A stretch of DNA of 64,000 bases, from NCBI RefSeq assembly GCF_014897705.1, contig NZ_JABUXV010000001.1, positions 372,001 to 436,000 of the forward strand. The letters are read 5' to 3'. The notes beneath the pieces are model-generated. The model was given only the letters and a program-made list of their open reading frames with translations. It did no database searches and had not been told where the DNA came from. This document shows, in pieces, positions 26,746 to 35,608 of the stretch. The translations under genes and the position numbers were made by a program. Origin of the DNA: Brachybacterium sp. FME24. GTDB taxonomy: Bacteria > Actinomycetota > Actinomycetes > Actinomycetales > Dermabacteraceae. How positions within the stretch are numbered: the stretch's first letter is position 1; every line of letters starts with the position of its first letter.

Positions 26746-26759
26746 CTGCCTCCACCTCC

Positions 26760-26788
26760 TTGACGTCGACTATGACGCCCACCATACT
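26760..26788 (+). promoter_or_regulatory. Promoter of the carbohydrate ABC operon
   Basis: TTGACG (26760-26765), 17 bases, CATACT (26783-26788). The predicted start of transcription near 26795 lies just before the palindrome 26800-26822. Confidence 0.6.
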
Positions 26789-26799
26789 TTCTCCAAGCA

Positions 26800-26822
26800 T
26801 TAAATCTAGCAACTGAATTTAA
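26800..26822. promoter_or_regulatory. ROK operator candidate
   Basis: TTAAAT-N11-ATTTAA is a strikingly AT-rich dyad in a very GC-rich genome. It sits immediately downstream of the predicted transcription start and between the divergent repressor and transporter genes. ROK repressors such as NagC and XylR bind AT-rich dyads of similar form. Confidence 0.65.
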
Positions 26823-26850
26823 CGGTTGCGATGCCGCCGAGGAGACACTG

Positions 26851-28131
26851 TTGTCACCCAGACCTTTCAGCACCGGTCGTCCGACCCGCCGTTCCCTGCT
26901 CACCGCAGGAGCCGGAGCCGCCGGAGTTCTCGCCGCCGGCGGGCTCGCCGGATGCGGCTCGTCGAGCCGCCCGAGCGTGACCTTCTACCAATCCAAGCGC
27001 GAGGTGATCTCCCACTTCCGTGAGCTGGTCAGCGAGTTCAACACCGAGCAGTCGAGTTACTCCTACATCCACGACGTGGCGACGAACCTGCAGGCCGGGT
27101 TCGTGCGCGCCAACCCGCCGGATCTCGCCCTGCAGAACTACAACCTGGACATGGCGCGGTTCATGGAGCGCGGGGCCCTGTCGGATCTCGCCGACCTCCC
27201 CGAGGCCGGCAAGGTCCGCGACGAGGTGCTGGACCTGGTGGCGTGGTACCCCGGTTACGAGGGGCGCACCAGCGTCATCCCCTACTCCGTCGCCGCCTCC
27301 TCCGTCATCTACAACAAGCAGATCTTCGCGGACAACGGCCTCGAGGTCCCCACCACCTGGGATGAGCTGCTTGCCGTCTGCGAGGACCTGCTCGCCGCCG
27401 ACATCACCCCGATCTACGGCACCTTCCCGGAGCTGTGGACGATCACGCAGGGCCTGTTCGACTACGTCATCGGCGGCCGGGTCGACGTGCGGGACTTCTT
27501 CACCCAGCTGAACGAGATCGGCGAGGACGTCGGCCCGGATTCCGAGGTGTCCTTCCAGAAGACCCTGTTCGAGCCGGTCCAGCAGATGCTCGAGCTGCTG
27601 CCGTACTTCAACGAGGACGCCCCCAGTCGCAGTTACGGCGACGGCAACACCGCGATGGCACAGGGCAAGGCCGCCATGTACCTCCAGGGCCCGTGGGCCC
27701 TCGTGGAGATCGAGAAGGCCGGCACCGACGTCGAGCTGGGATCGTTTCCGCTCCCGGTGACCGACGATCCGGAGGATCTGAAGATCCGCGTGAACATCGA
27801 CCTGTCGCTGTGGATCCCGGAGCAGGCCGATGAGAAGGAGGGTGCCCGGGAGTTCCTCCAGCACCTGATGCTCCCGGAGATCCAGTTCCCCTACAACGAG
27901 CTGGCCCTCGCGTTCTCCACCACGGATGACGCCCCCGACGTGAGCGACCCGCGGATCTCCGAGATGCAGCCCTATTACGACGACGGGCGCTTCTACATGG
28001 GCGCTTCGCAGTTCATCCCGCCCACGATCCCCTTCCCGAACTATCTCCAGTCGATCGTGCTCGGAGCAGACCCGGAGCCGATCCTCGCCCAGCTCGATTC
28101 CGATTTCGCCCGGCTCGCCTACCGCGCCTGA
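26851..28131 (+). CDS. Carbohydrate ABC transporter substrate-binding lipoprotein
   Basis: 426 residues. A twin-arginine-like start (RPTRRSLLTAG) leads to the lipobox LAGC, followed by a type I sugar-binding protein (SBP_bac_1, cluster of maltose/multiple sugar proteins). Recognisable segments are PYSVAASSVIYNKQIF, ITQGLFDYVIGG and MAQGKAAMYLQGPWAL. TTG start with GAGGAGA upstream. Captures an unidentified oligosaccharide outside the cell. First gene of a three-gene operon without an ATPase, so a shared MsiK-type ATPase elsewhere is expected. Confidence 0.9.
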   Translation: MSPRPFSTGRPTRRSLLTAGAGAAGVLAAGGLAGCGSSSRPSVTFYQSKREVISHFRELVSEFNTEQSSYSYIHDVATNLQAGFVRANPPDLALQNYNLDMARFMERGALSDLADLPEAGKVRDEVLDLVAWYPGYEGRTSVIPYSVAASSVIYNKQIFADNGLEVPTTWDELLAVCEDLLAADITPIYGTFPELWTITQGLFDYVIGGRVDVRDFFTQLNEIGEDVGPDSEVSFQKTLFEPVQQMLELLPYFNEDAPSRSYGDGNTAMAQGKAAMYLQGPWALVEIEKAGTDVELGSFPLPVTDDPEDLKIRVNIDLSLWIPEQADEKEGAREFLQHLMLPEIQFPYNELALAFSTTDDAPDVSDPRISEMQPYYDDGRFYMGASQFIPPTIPFPNYLQSIVLGADPEPILAQLDSDFARLAYRA

Positions 28132-28167
28132 GCGGCCCATCCGCCGTCGACCCCAAGGACGCCCACC

Positions 28168-29124
28168 ATGTCAGCGCAGACATCTTCCGCCCCGAGGACC
28201 CGTGAGAGCGGGTCCACCGCCCGCTCCGTGGCCTCTCCCACCCCGGTGCCTCGCCGGCTCCGTCGTCGGGTAGATCCGATCTACTACGTGTTCCTCTTCC
28301 CCGCCCTGGCGATCTTCACCCTGGTGATCACGCTGCCGGCCGTCGTCGGCTTCTTCTACAGCTTCACGAACTCCGTGGGCTTCGGGGACTACGACTTCAT
28401 CGGCCTGCGCAACTACATCGCGCTGTTCCAGGATCCGAACATCCTCAGCGCCTACGTGTTCACGCTGGGCTTCGCCCTGATCACGGTGATCGTGGTCAAC
28501 ATTCTCGCCTTCGCCCTCGCGGTCATGCTGACCTCGAAGATCCGCTTCCAGACCGCGCTGCGCACCATCTTCGTGATCCCCATGGTCATCTCCGGGATCA
28601 TCATCGCGTTCGTGTTCAAGTTCCTCCTGTCCAACTCGCTGCCCGCCCTGGGCCAGGCGCTCGGCATCGGGGTGCTCTCCGAGTCGATCCTGGCCAACGA
28701 GAACCTGGCCTGGCTCGGCATCGTGGTGGTGACGGCCTGGTCCGCGATCCCCGGCGCGATGCTCATCTACATCGCCGGACTGGTCACGATCCCGGCCGAG
28801 CTGTACGAGGCGGCCGCGATCGACGGGGCCTCGGGGTGGCAGCGCCTGTCGCGCATCACTTTGCCGATGGTCTCCGGCTTCATCCTCATCAACACGATCC
28901 TGGGCTTCAAGGGCTTCCTCAACGCCTACGACGTCATCGTGGGCCTCACCGACGGCGGCCCGGGCACCGCCACCACGTCCATCGCCATGTCGATCTTCAA
29001 GGGATTCGGTGGCGGCGACTACGGCTACCAGATGGCGAACGCCGCGGTGTTCTTCCTGATCACCATCATCCTCGCCGGCCTCCAGCTGCGGCTCACCGCC
29101 GGGAAAGCGAGCTTCGGAGCATGA
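28168..29124 (+). CDS. Carbohydrate ABC transporter permease (MalF type)
   Basis: 318 residues. Six main membrane helices and the MalF-type EAA loop ELYEAAAIDGASGWQRLSRITLP, which docks on the ATPase. The end (DGGPGTATTSIAMSIFKGF) is characteristic of the first permease of sugar importers. A polar N-terminal tail of about 35 residues contains many Arg and Ser. It overlaps the next permease by ATGA. Confidence 0.92.
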   Translation: MSAQTSSAPRTRESGSTARSVASPTPVPRRLRRRVDPIYYVFLFPALAIFTLVITLPAVVGFFYSFTNSVGFGDYDFIGLRNYIALFQDPNILSAYVFTLGFALITVIVVNILAFALAVMLTSKIRFQTALRTIFVIPMVISGIIIAFVFKFLLSNSLPALGQALGIGVLSESILANENLAWLGIVVVTAWSAIPGAMLIYIAGLVTIPAELYEAAAIDGASGWQRLSRITLPMVSGFILINTILGFKGFLNAYDVIVGLTDGGPGTATTSIAMSIFKGFGGGDYGYQMANAAVFFLITIILAGLQLRLTAGKASFGA

Positions 29125-30050
29125 GCACCACCCAGTCCTCCCCACCTCCCACCGGTCAGTCCACTGCCTCCCGCGCCTCGGGCCGGAAGCCGTCGACGCG
29201 GCGCTCGGGCCGACGCAGCGGGATCGGCAGCGACCGCTTCAACGTGCCGCTCACCGTGATCCTCATCGTGTGCTCGCTCGCGGTGCTGGTCCCGCTGCTG
29301 GTCACCGTGAACATGTCTCTGAAGACGACCACGCAGGCCGTCGACGGTTCCGCCTTCTCCCTGCCTGCGCCGTTCTCCCTCGAAGGGTTCCGCGAGGCGT
29401 GGCAGCTGACCAACTTCCCGCGCGGCCTGGCCATCTCCGCTTTCATCACGGCGATCTCCGTGGCCGGCGAGATCCTCATCTCCTCGCTCGCGGCGTTCGC
29501 GATCGTGCGCAACTGGGATCGCCGGCTGTTCCGCTGGTCGTTCTTCTACCTGCTCGCAGCGATGTTCATCCCGTTCCCGGTGGTGGCGCTGCCGCAGGTG
29601 AAGCTCACCGGCATCGTGGGGCTGGACAACCCGCTCGGCGTGGCGATACTGCACATCGTGTTCGCCCTCGCGTTCAACACGTTGCTGTTCACGGCGTTCT
29701 TGCGCTCCATCCCGCTCTCGCTCGAGGAGTCGATGCGGGTGGACGGCGCCACCACCTGGCAGGTGTTCGCGCGGCTGATCTTCCCGCTGCTCGCGCCGAT
29801 GTCCGCCACGGTGGGGATCTTCGCGTTCCTGGGGTCGTGGAACGACTTCATGATGCCGAGTCTGATCACCACGAACCCCGAGCTGCAGACGCTCCCGGTG
29901 CTGCAGCAGATGTTCCAGACCCAGTTCAGCAACAACTACAACATCGCCTTCGCCTCGTACCTGATGGCGATGGCGCCGGCTGTCGTGGTCTACATCCTCA
30001 CCCAGAAGTGGGTGATCTCCGGTCTCACCCAGGGCGCGGTGAAGTCCTGA
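29121..30050 (+). CDS. Carbohydrate ABC transporter permease (MalG type)
   Basis: 309 residues. An Arg/Ser-rich N-terminal tail (about 1-35) precedes six membrane helices and the EAA loop LEESMRVDGATTWQVFARLIFPLL, with the MalG-type GSWNDFMMPSLIT segment near the end. Together with the previous gene it forms the membrane channel. The ATG is fixed by its overlap with the upstream stop. Three imperfect 21-bp repeats begin at its stop codon. Confidence 0.92.
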   Translation: MSTTQSSPPPTGQSTASRASGRKPSTRRSGRRSGIGSDRFNVPLTVILIVCSLAVLVPLLVTVNMSLKTTTQAVDGSAFSLPAPFSLEGFREAWQLTNFPRGLAISAFITAISVAGEILISSLAAFAIVRNWDRRLFRWSFFYLLAAMFIPFPVVALPQVKLTGIVGLDNPLGVAILHIVFALAFNTLLFTAFLRSIPLSLEESMRVDGATTWQVFARLIFPLLAPMSATVGIFAFLGSWNDFMMPSLITTNPELQTLPVLQQMFQTQFSNNYNIAFASYLMAMAPAVVVYILTQKWVISGLTQGAVKS

Positions 30051-30108
30051 CCGGAGGCGGGGAAGCCCTGACCGGATCCGGTGACGGCCTGACAGGATCC
30101 GGCCAGGA
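30046..30108 (+). repeat. Three imperfect tandem copies of a 21-bp unit
   Basis: CCTGACCGGA begins at 30046 and 30067, and CCTGACAGGA at 30088, an exact 21-base period covering the permease stop codon and the short spacer to the convergent Dabb gene. Probably replication slippage; no function is evident. Confidence 0.6.
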
Positions 30109-30110
30109 CG

Positions 30111-30407
30111 TCACGGGTAGGCGACGAAGTCGAGCTCTTCGAATTCGGTGACTTCGCTCTGCCAGCGGGTGGCGACGAACTCCTGGTGGGCGTCGCTCTG
30201 GTCGTAGGCGGTGTAGCTCGCGTCGTCCTCGAAGCTCATCGCGAACTGGAAGCGGTAGCTGCTCTTCGGGCTGACCTGTCGGGAGACGGCGAAGTCGCGA
30301 ACTCCGTCGATCGCGCGCAGCAGGGCCGGAGCGCTGGTGAGGAACTCCTGCTCCTCTGCGGAATCCGGAGCGTGGACGAGGGAGAAGGAGACGGTGTGGC
30401 GGATCAT
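30111..30407 (-). CDS. Dabb (stress-responsive alpha/beta-barrel) domain protein
   Basis: 98 residues, a single ferredoxin-like Dabb domain beginning MIRHTVSFSL, with the usual pattern of a first beta strand containing the conserved His, a central helix and a final strand ending DFVAYP. Such small dimeric proteins occur beside carbohydrate or polyketide genes and are rarely characterised. It faces the sugar importer tail to tail and need not be functionally linked. Confidence 0.8.
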   Translation of the reverse strand: MIRHTVSFSLVHAPDSAEEQEFLTSAPALLRAIDGVRDFAVSRQVSPKSSYRFQFAMSFEDDASYTAYDQSDAHQEFVATRWQSEVTEFEELDFVAYP

Positions 30408-30461
30408 CGCCTCAGCCTACTGATCCCTTGTGGGACGAGCCCCTCTGCGAAAGCGGCGGGG

Positions 30462-32018
30462 TCAGGGCCCTGTCGGCGGTGGCGCAGAATCATCCGGGAG
30501 GGTCGAGCTGCCCTCCCCTTCGCCGCCAGGGGGCGGATCGTCCGCGCAGTCCTCGTCCGAGGTGTTCGCCGGTTCTCTCAACGGTAGTGGGGCGGAGACC
30601 CGGGTCGTGCCGCCGTACCCGGTCCAGGCGACGCGGTGGCCCGGCCGCTCCGGATCCTCGACGCGCTCGACGCAGAGCGCATCGTCCTCCTTCTGGTTGC
30701 AGTGCGCACAGACATCCTGGCCGTTGTCCGCGCTCGTCGGCCCGCCCCGCGAGTGCGGAGTGATGTGGTCATGATGTCGACTCGAGGCGTTGCAGAACGG
30801 CCCGCGGCAGGAGGAGTCCCGCCAGCTCAGGAACCGGCCCAGTGCGGGCGGGAAGGCCCTCGCCCGGGAGTCCATGCTGACCAGTTCACCCGAGGTGGGG
30901 TGTGTGTACAGCCGGCGGATCACGGCTCGTACCGCCGGCCCGTCGGTGCCGAACGTGTCCTGCTCAGGAGCTATTGGATCCACGGTCACGGCGCGCAGCT
31001 GTTCGCGAACGGCTTCAGCCGGGACGGGGCCGTAGCCCTCGATCTGTGCAACGTCCCCGCTGCCGGGATGGAACAGGGCGCGGTCGGTGATGATCACGCC
31101 GACGTCCAGCGCGACCTGGCCCATCGCGTCCTCACGACCCAGCACCGTGTCGGTCAGCGCATCGACCATGAGCGCTCCGTGGCCACCTTTCGCGCCCTCG
31201 ACCAGGCGGCGCTCGGCCTCCAGGGAGAGACGCTTGCGCACAAGGCGGGCCTCGATCGCCGGCATCTGGACCGAGATGGTGGCCATCCCGTGCTCCCCCG
31301 GGGTGAACGTGACGTGCCGTCCTCTTCGCGCCCGACGATGCCGGAGTACGGATCCCTCGGGGTCGAGCTCACCGATCGCTGCGGCGACCGCCTGCTTCCA
31401 TTTTCTGGTCCCGGCCGCTGAGAGATCAGGAAGGCGCGCATGCAGCATCGCGTCGACCTCTTCGCACTGGTGCTGGTCCAGCACGCTGGCCGCACCGGCG
31501 GCTGCATACACGGCTGCGGCTGTGGCCTTGCCCGTTCCCATCGCGGCGAGGAGGTGAGGCATCGACGTCACCAGGCGCCGCGCAGAGGCCACCGTGTGCC
31601 CCGCCGCCGAGGGCGAGCGCATGGTCATGAGCGACAGGTCCCGGCGGGTGATCCCATCGGCTCGGGCATTCACCCGGTCGAGCGACTGCTCGGCCCCCTG
31701 CTCATGGCCCGCCTCGTCCCGGGCCGCTTCACGCTGGTCCCTGCGCGTTGCCTCGGCGAGCGCGACGACCGTGTGCGCCTCCAGGGCGTCGAACACAGCA
31801 CGGGCCTCCTGGAGCTTCGCCAGGAGGTTCACGTAGTCCCGACGTTCGCGACCCTCCACCTCGAACATTCCCTCCGGTGCCGCCAGGATCGAGCCGAGAA
31901 GGAAGCCGTCGTCACCGATCAGCTCCGCCATCGCCTCGGGGCCTCTCTCGCGAAGGGCAGCCAGCAGCGCCGACGGACCGGTGGGCCCGTCGTCGGGATC
32001 TGGCTGTGGTGGCGACAT
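30462..32018 (-). CDS. HNH endonuclease with DUF222 domain
   Basis: 518 residues. A long N-terminal DUF222 region (about 30-330) is followed by a C-terminal HNH nuclease: CNASSRHHDHITPHSRGG carries the first His pair, N is in SADNGQDVC and the CAHCNQ cysteine pair likely binds zinc. This architecture is multicopy in many actinomycete genomes and is suspected of being a selfish or recombination-related nuclease; its role is not established. ATG 32018 is preferred over 32024 because GGAAGA would be too close to the latter. Upstream lies the DnaA-box-like cluster. Confidence 0.85.
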   Translation of the reverse strand: MSPPQPDPDDGPTGPSALLAALRERGPEAMAELIGDDGFLLGSILAAPEGMFEVEGRERRDYVNLLAKLQEARAVFDALEAHTVVALAEATRRDQREAARDEAGHEQGAEQSLDRVNARADGITRRDLSLMTMRSPSAAGHTVASARRLVTSMPHLLAAMGTGKATAAAVYAAAGAASVLDQHQCEEVDAMLHARLPDLSAAGTRKWKQAVAAAIGELDPEGSVLRHRRARRGRHVTFTPGEHGMATISVQMPAIEARLVRKRLSLEAERRLVEGAKGGHGALMVDALTDTVLGREDAMGQVALDVGVIITDRALFHPGSGDVAQIEGYGPVPAEAVREQLRAVTVDPIAPEQDTFGTDGPAVRAVIRRLYTHPTSGELVSMDSRARAFPPALGRFLSWRDSSCRGPFCNASSRHHDHITPHSRGGPTSADNGQDVCAHCNQKEDDALCVERVEDPERPGHRVAWTGYGGTTRVSAPLPLREPANTSDEDCADDPPPGGEGEGSSTLPDDSAPPPTGP

Positions 32019-32074
32019 CAACATTCTTCCATGATGCGCCTTGCGCCTTCCCGGAGAAACCCCCTTTCACCACC

Positions 32075-32216
32075 TGTGGATAACTTCGGACGCGACCAAC
32101 TCCAGTTATCCACAACGACCTTTAGCGCACGTCAAAGCAGTATCGCCCGTGATCAGCGCAACGTGGATAAACTCATTCTTCCTCCCCACAGTTGAACGTT
32201 CGAACAATGTGGATAA
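32075..32216. promoter_or_regulatory. Cluster of four DnaA-box-like 9-mers
   Basis: TTATCCACA matches: 32075-32083 (minus orientation, perfect), 32106-32114 (plus, perfect), 32162-32170 (minus, one mismatch, CGTGGATAA) and 32208-32216 (minus, perfect). The 252-base region 32019-32270 between the HNH gene and a small membrane protein is less GC-rich than its surroundings. There is no dnaA or dnaN, so it is not a canonical oriC. Confidence 0.7.
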
Positions 32217-32270
32217 CCACCCTCGGTGGAGGAACGAACAGTCCGCGCACGGCCGACGTACCGTAGCGGC

Positions 32271-32720
32271 ATGAACACACCCCCTCCTGGCCCTGCAGCC
32301 CCGCCGAAGGCCGGCACCCACCGGACCCGTGCCCTCGTCGTCATATCGCTCGCGGCCGCCCTGGTGGCCGGCCTGGTCGGCGTCGCCATCGGCGGACTGG
32401 GCGGATTCGCGCTCTCCTCCAGCGGCATCGGCGAAGCGGGGTCCTCCCGAGCCGAGCAGAGCGCCGCCGAAGGGTGCGCAACCCTCGCGAGGGTCGACGA
32501 CGAGCTTCCGCTGACCGACGAGTCCCTCGACCTCTCTGAACCGCTCGTCTTCGAGCTGATGGGCGCCGGCGGCCTGTTCATGGCCACCGGTCGCGCCGAC
32601 GACAGCTTCGTGGAGTTCGCCGACGCCGGCCAGGACCTGATCTCCGGGACCAACACGCTGGACATGGAGACCGCGAACGAGAGCATCGAGATCCTCACCC
32701 AGGAGTGCGCAACGCTCTGA
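32271..32720 (+). CDS. Hypothetical membrane-anchored or secreted protein
   Basis: 149 residues from MNTPPPGPAAPPKAG. One hydrophobic segment (about 20-48, Ala/Val/Gly-rich), then an extracytoplasmic domain of about 100 residues containing two cysteines (EGCATL and QECATL) that could form a disulfide. The repeated CATL at both ends is curious. The family is not recognised. The start is chosen at the first ATG; a GTG at 32226 would add 15 residues. Its promoter must lie in or near the DnaA-box cluster. Confidence 0.65.
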   Translation: MNTPPPGPAAPPKAGTHRTRALVVISLAAALVAGLVGVAIGGLGGFALSSSGIGEAGSSRAEQSAAEGCATLARVDDELPLTDESLDLSEPLVFELMGAGGLFMATGRADDSFVEFADAGQDLISGTNTLDMETANESIEILTQECATL

Positions 32721-33043
32721 GGTGCCGCTCCCGCGACGGCGCGGGCACCGAGTGAGGCACTTCCGGGGGCCGCTTCCCGGCGATCCCACCACGAAGCGGT
32801 GACCTCGGCGAGCGCGTGCTCGCACAGGCCGAGGGAATAGTCGATCACGTCGGGCCGATCTGTTGGGCCGGCCCGGAGCCCGGATGCGCCTTCAGCCACC
32901 GCGATCCGCTGCGCGTCGAACCTAGCGGCCATCGCGTCACGAAGTGTTCACCCGGACGTGGCCTATCCGTCCACACAGCACCCTTACTGTGGCCGCATCG
33001 TCCACAGGGCCCGCGCCGCCAGGCCCCCACCGGAAGGCTCGCT
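32721..33043. other. Region without a supported gene before the HAD-phn cluster
   Basis: 323 bases. Open frames cross it on both strands, but none has a ribosome site or recognisable product. It must contain the promoter for the HAD-phn genes; no clear -35/-10 pair or dyad was identified. Confidence 0.4.
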
Positions 33044-33730
33044 GTGACCGCACGCCCCACCGTCGTCTTCGACTTCGACGGGACCCTCGCCCTCGGGCGC
33101 GGCCCGTTGCAGGCGTACATCACCGCTCTGGGCTCACAGCCCGGCGGCGACCGCGCCGTGGAGGCCTCCTTCGCCGCCCTCGCGGAGTTCGAGACAGGCA
33201 CCAGTGCGCACCGCGACGCCTACGATGCCGTGCGCACCGCCGCCCTGGCGCAGGGAATGCGCGACGCGGACCTCGGCCGCGCCTACCTCGCGAGCCGCGA
33301 CCTGCTCGGCACGGACGCCGCCCCGGTGGTCGCCCCGAAGGGCCTCGGCGATTTCCTTCGCGAACTGTCCGCGGAGGCCACCTGCGTGCTCGCCACCAAT
33401 GCGCCGCCCGTCGGCGTCGAACGGGCCCTGATCTCCCTCGGGATCGAGGACTCGATCAGCGACCGGCATCACGACGTCGGCAAGCCCGCCGGCCTCGCAC
33501 CGATCATCACGGCCCATCTCCGGAACGGCCCGGTGCTCGCCGTGGGAGACATCTGGGAGTTCGACCTCGCCCCTGCCGCCCTCCTCGGCGCGGACACCGC
33601 CCTGGTGGGCGTGCGCGAGACCGCCGACGCCCGCCCCACCCTGCGCGGCGCCGCCCTGAGCGACCTCTACGACCCGATCCGGGATTGGGCAGCCACTCCC
33701 CGCACCCCTCACGCCCCCCTCACCGCCTGA
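33044..33730 (+). CDS. HAD-family phosphatase (class I, phosphoglycolate phosphatase-like)
   Basis: 228 residues. Motif I is VFDFDGTLALG with the nucleophile Asp, a helical cap lies at about 20-90, motif II is in LATNAPP, the motif III lysine is in DVGKPAG and motif IV is GDIWEFDLAPA. The GTG start is supported by GGAAGG; longer frames add unconvincing sequence. It stands 46 bases before the phnD-like gene and is probably the first gene of that operon, suggesting it dephosphorylates or hydrolyses the imported compound. It lacks features that would identify it as phosphonoacetaldehyde hydrolase. Confidence 0.85.
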   Translation: MTARPTVVFDFDGTLALGRGPLQAYITALGSQPGGDRAVEASFAALAEFETGTSAHRDAYDAVRTAALAQGMRDADLGRAYLASRDLLGTDAAPVVAPKGLGDFLRELSAEATCVLATNAPPVGVERALISLGIEDSISDRHHDVGKPAGLAPIITAHLRNGPVLAVGDIWEFDLAPAALLGADTALVGVRETADARPTLRGAALSDLYDPIRDWAATPRTPHAPLTA

Positions 33731-33776
33731 CCAGCCCGTCTCGCCAGCTCGTCCCTCTCTCGAAAGGACTTCCGCC

Positions 33777-34781
33777 ATGCGCAAGAACCTCCTGACCACC
33801 TCCGCCGCGGCGTTCGCACTGCTCAGCATCGCCGGCTGCTCCTCAGCCGGCGGGGACACTGCATCCGGCGGCAGCGAGGAATGGCCCGAGGAGATCACGC
33901 TCTCCCTGGTCCCCTCCGTCGAGGGCGAGGACCTCGCCGAGGCCCTCGACCCGCTGAACGAGTACCTCTCCGAGGGCCTGGGCATCGAGGTCAACGGCGT
34001 GGTCGCGACCGACTACGCGGCGACCGTCGAAGCCCTCGGTGCCGATCAGGCACAGGTCGTCATCTCCGATGCCGGCTCGCTCTACCAGGCCGGTGAGCAG
34101 TACGGAGCCGAACTGATCCTGCGCGATGTGCGCTTCGGCGCCACCTCGTACGCGGCGATCGCGATGACGAACAACCCGGACAAGTACTGCGTGGACGACG
34201 TGGTCACCGCCGCCTACGGCGCCACCGGTGACGAGCTCTCCTACTGCAACGGCACCGAGACCGCCGCCGAGGCCGCCGGTCAGGGGCCTGCCGGTGTCGA
34301 GGCCCTGGCGAAGATCGACTCCTCCACCCCGGTGGCCCTGCAGGCCGCGACGTCTCCGGCCGGCTACCAGTACCCGCTGGTCGCCATGACGGAGCAGGGC
34401 GTGGACACCGACGCCCTGGATCAGGTCCCTGTCGAGGGCAACAACAATGCCGTCCTCGCCGTGCAGAACGGCGACGCCGAGGTCGGCTTCGCCTACTGGG
34501 ATGCCCGCAGCACCGTCATCGAGGAAGCACCGACCGTCGGTGAGGACACCGTGGTGTTCGCATACACCGAGATGATCCCCAACGGCGGCGTCGCCGTCTC
34601 GGACGCGCTGCCCGAGGACCTCGTCGCCGAGCTGACCACCTTGATGGACGAGTACGCGGAGTCCTCCGACGAGGCAGCCGACGTCATGTTCGACCTGGTG
34701 GGCCTGTCCGACTGGACCACCGACACCCAGCCGGAGCAGATCGCCCGCTACGGCGAGATCCTGGAGCAGTTCGCCCGGTGA
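33777..34781 (+). CDS. phnD: PhnD-type ABC transporter substrate-binding lipoprotein
   Basis: 334 residues. A lipoprotein signal ends in IAGC, then a phosphonate-type periplasmic binding protein (about 38-334): [21 protein letters not shown], the [16 protein letters not shown] strand and the [11 protein letters not shown] region, with [11 protein letters not shown] near the end. PhnD relatives bind phosphonates, phosphite, hypophosphite or phosphate esters. GAAAGGAC precedes the ATG. It overlaps phnC by four bases. Confidence 0.85.
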   Translation: MRKNLLTTSAAAFALLSIAGCSSAGGDTASGGSEEWPEEITLSLVPSVEGEDLAEALDPLNEYLSEGLGIEVNGVVATDYAATVEALGADQAQVVISDAGSLYQAGEQYGAELILRDVRFGATSYAAIAMTNNPDKYCVDDVVTAAYGATGDELSYCNGTETAAEAAGQGPAGVEALAKIDSSTPVALQAATSPAGYQYPLVAMTEQGVDTDALDQVPVEGNNNAVLAVQNGDAEVGFAYWDARSTVIEEAPTVGEDTVVFAYTEMIPNGGVAVSDALPEDLVAELTTLMDEYAESSDEAADVMFDLVGLSDWTTDTQPEQIARYGEILEQFAR

Positions 34782-35608
34782 CCGCCTCCGATCCGATCAC
34801 CGCGGCGGCCGGGGACCTCGCCCCGGCCGCCTCCGGAGCGATCACCCTGCGCGATGTCACCGTCACGTATCCGGGTGGTACTCGTGCCCTGCGCGGTGTC
34901 TCCCTGTCCATCGCCCCCGGCGAGATGGTCTCCGTGGTGGGGCTGTCCGGCTCGGGCAAATCCACGCTGATCCGCACCATCAACGCGCTGGTGCCGATCA
35001 CGAGCGGGCGCCTCCTCGTCGGCGAGCAGGATGTCTCCCGCCTGTCCGGCCGGAGCCTGCGCGAGCTGCGGGGGCGCATCGGCATGATCTTCCAGGGCTT
35101 CAACCTGGCCGAGCGCACCAGCGTGCTGAGCAACGTGCTGGTGGGTCGATTCGCCCACTCCCCCGCCTGGCGCAGCCTGCTGGGACTCCCCAGCGCTCAG
35201 GACAAGCAGATCGCGATCGAGGCCCTGGACTCGGTGGGGATCCTGGATCGCGCCTGGTCCCGGGCCGGAGCCCTGTCCGGCGGGCAGAAACAGCGGGTGG
35301 CGATCGCTCGCGCCCTGTCCCAGCAGCCCTCGGTGATGCTGGCGGACGAACCCGTGGCGAGCCTGGACCCGCCCACGGCCCACTCCGTGATGCAGGATCT
35401 GCTGCGGATCAACGAGGAGCGCGGGTTGACAGTGCTGGTCAACCTGCACCTGATGGACCTCGCCCGCCAGTACACGACCCGGATGATCGGGCTGCGCGAC
35501 GGAGAAATGGTCTTCGACGGGCCAGCGGCCGACGCCACGGACCAGGACTTCGAGGCCATCTACGGCCGGCCGATCCAGGGCCGAGACGTGCTGGGAAGCG
35601 CGCCGTGA
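34778..35608 (+). CDS. phnC: PhnC-type ABC transporter ATP-binding subunit
   Basis: 276 residues. Walker A is [12 protein letters not shown], the Q-loop is in GMIFQGFNL, the signature is [15 protein letters not shown], Walker B is [13 protein letters not shown] and the H-loop is in NLHLMDLA. The PhnC hallmark insertion between Q-loop and signature ([19 protein letters not shown]) is present. GTG start overlapping phnD. Drives import through the two PhnE proteins. Confidence 0.93.
   Translation: MTASDPITAAAGDLAPAASGAITLRDVTVTYPGGTRALRGVSLSIAPGEMVSVVGLSGSGKSTLIRTINALVPITSGRLLVGEQDVSRLSGRSLRELRGRIGMIFQGFNLAERTSVLSNVLVGRFAHSPAWRSLLGLPSAQDKQIAIEALDSVGILDRAWSRAGALSGGQKQRVAIARALSQQPSVMLADEPVASLDPPTAHSVMQDLLRINEERGLTVLVNLHLMDLARQYTTRMIGLRDGEMVFDGPAADATDQDFEAIYGRPIQGRDVLGSAP

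Noticed and set aside
32194-32205. GAACGTTCGAAC as a possible SOS (LexA) box
   Set aside because: The actinobacterial LexA site needs a spacer between the inverted GAAC and GTTC halves. Here the halves are in the wrong arrangement, and the flanking genes are not repair genes of the SOS type.
32019-32270. The DnaA-box-like cluster as the chromosomal origin
   Set aside because: No dnaA, dnaN, rpmH, gyrB or parAB genes are in the window, and only four boxes are present.
32153-32932. Minus-strand 259-codon frame opposite the small membrane protein
   Set aside because: No ribosome site and no recognisable product. The plus-strand gene has a better hydrophobic-segment pattern, and the frame crosses DnaA-like boxes.
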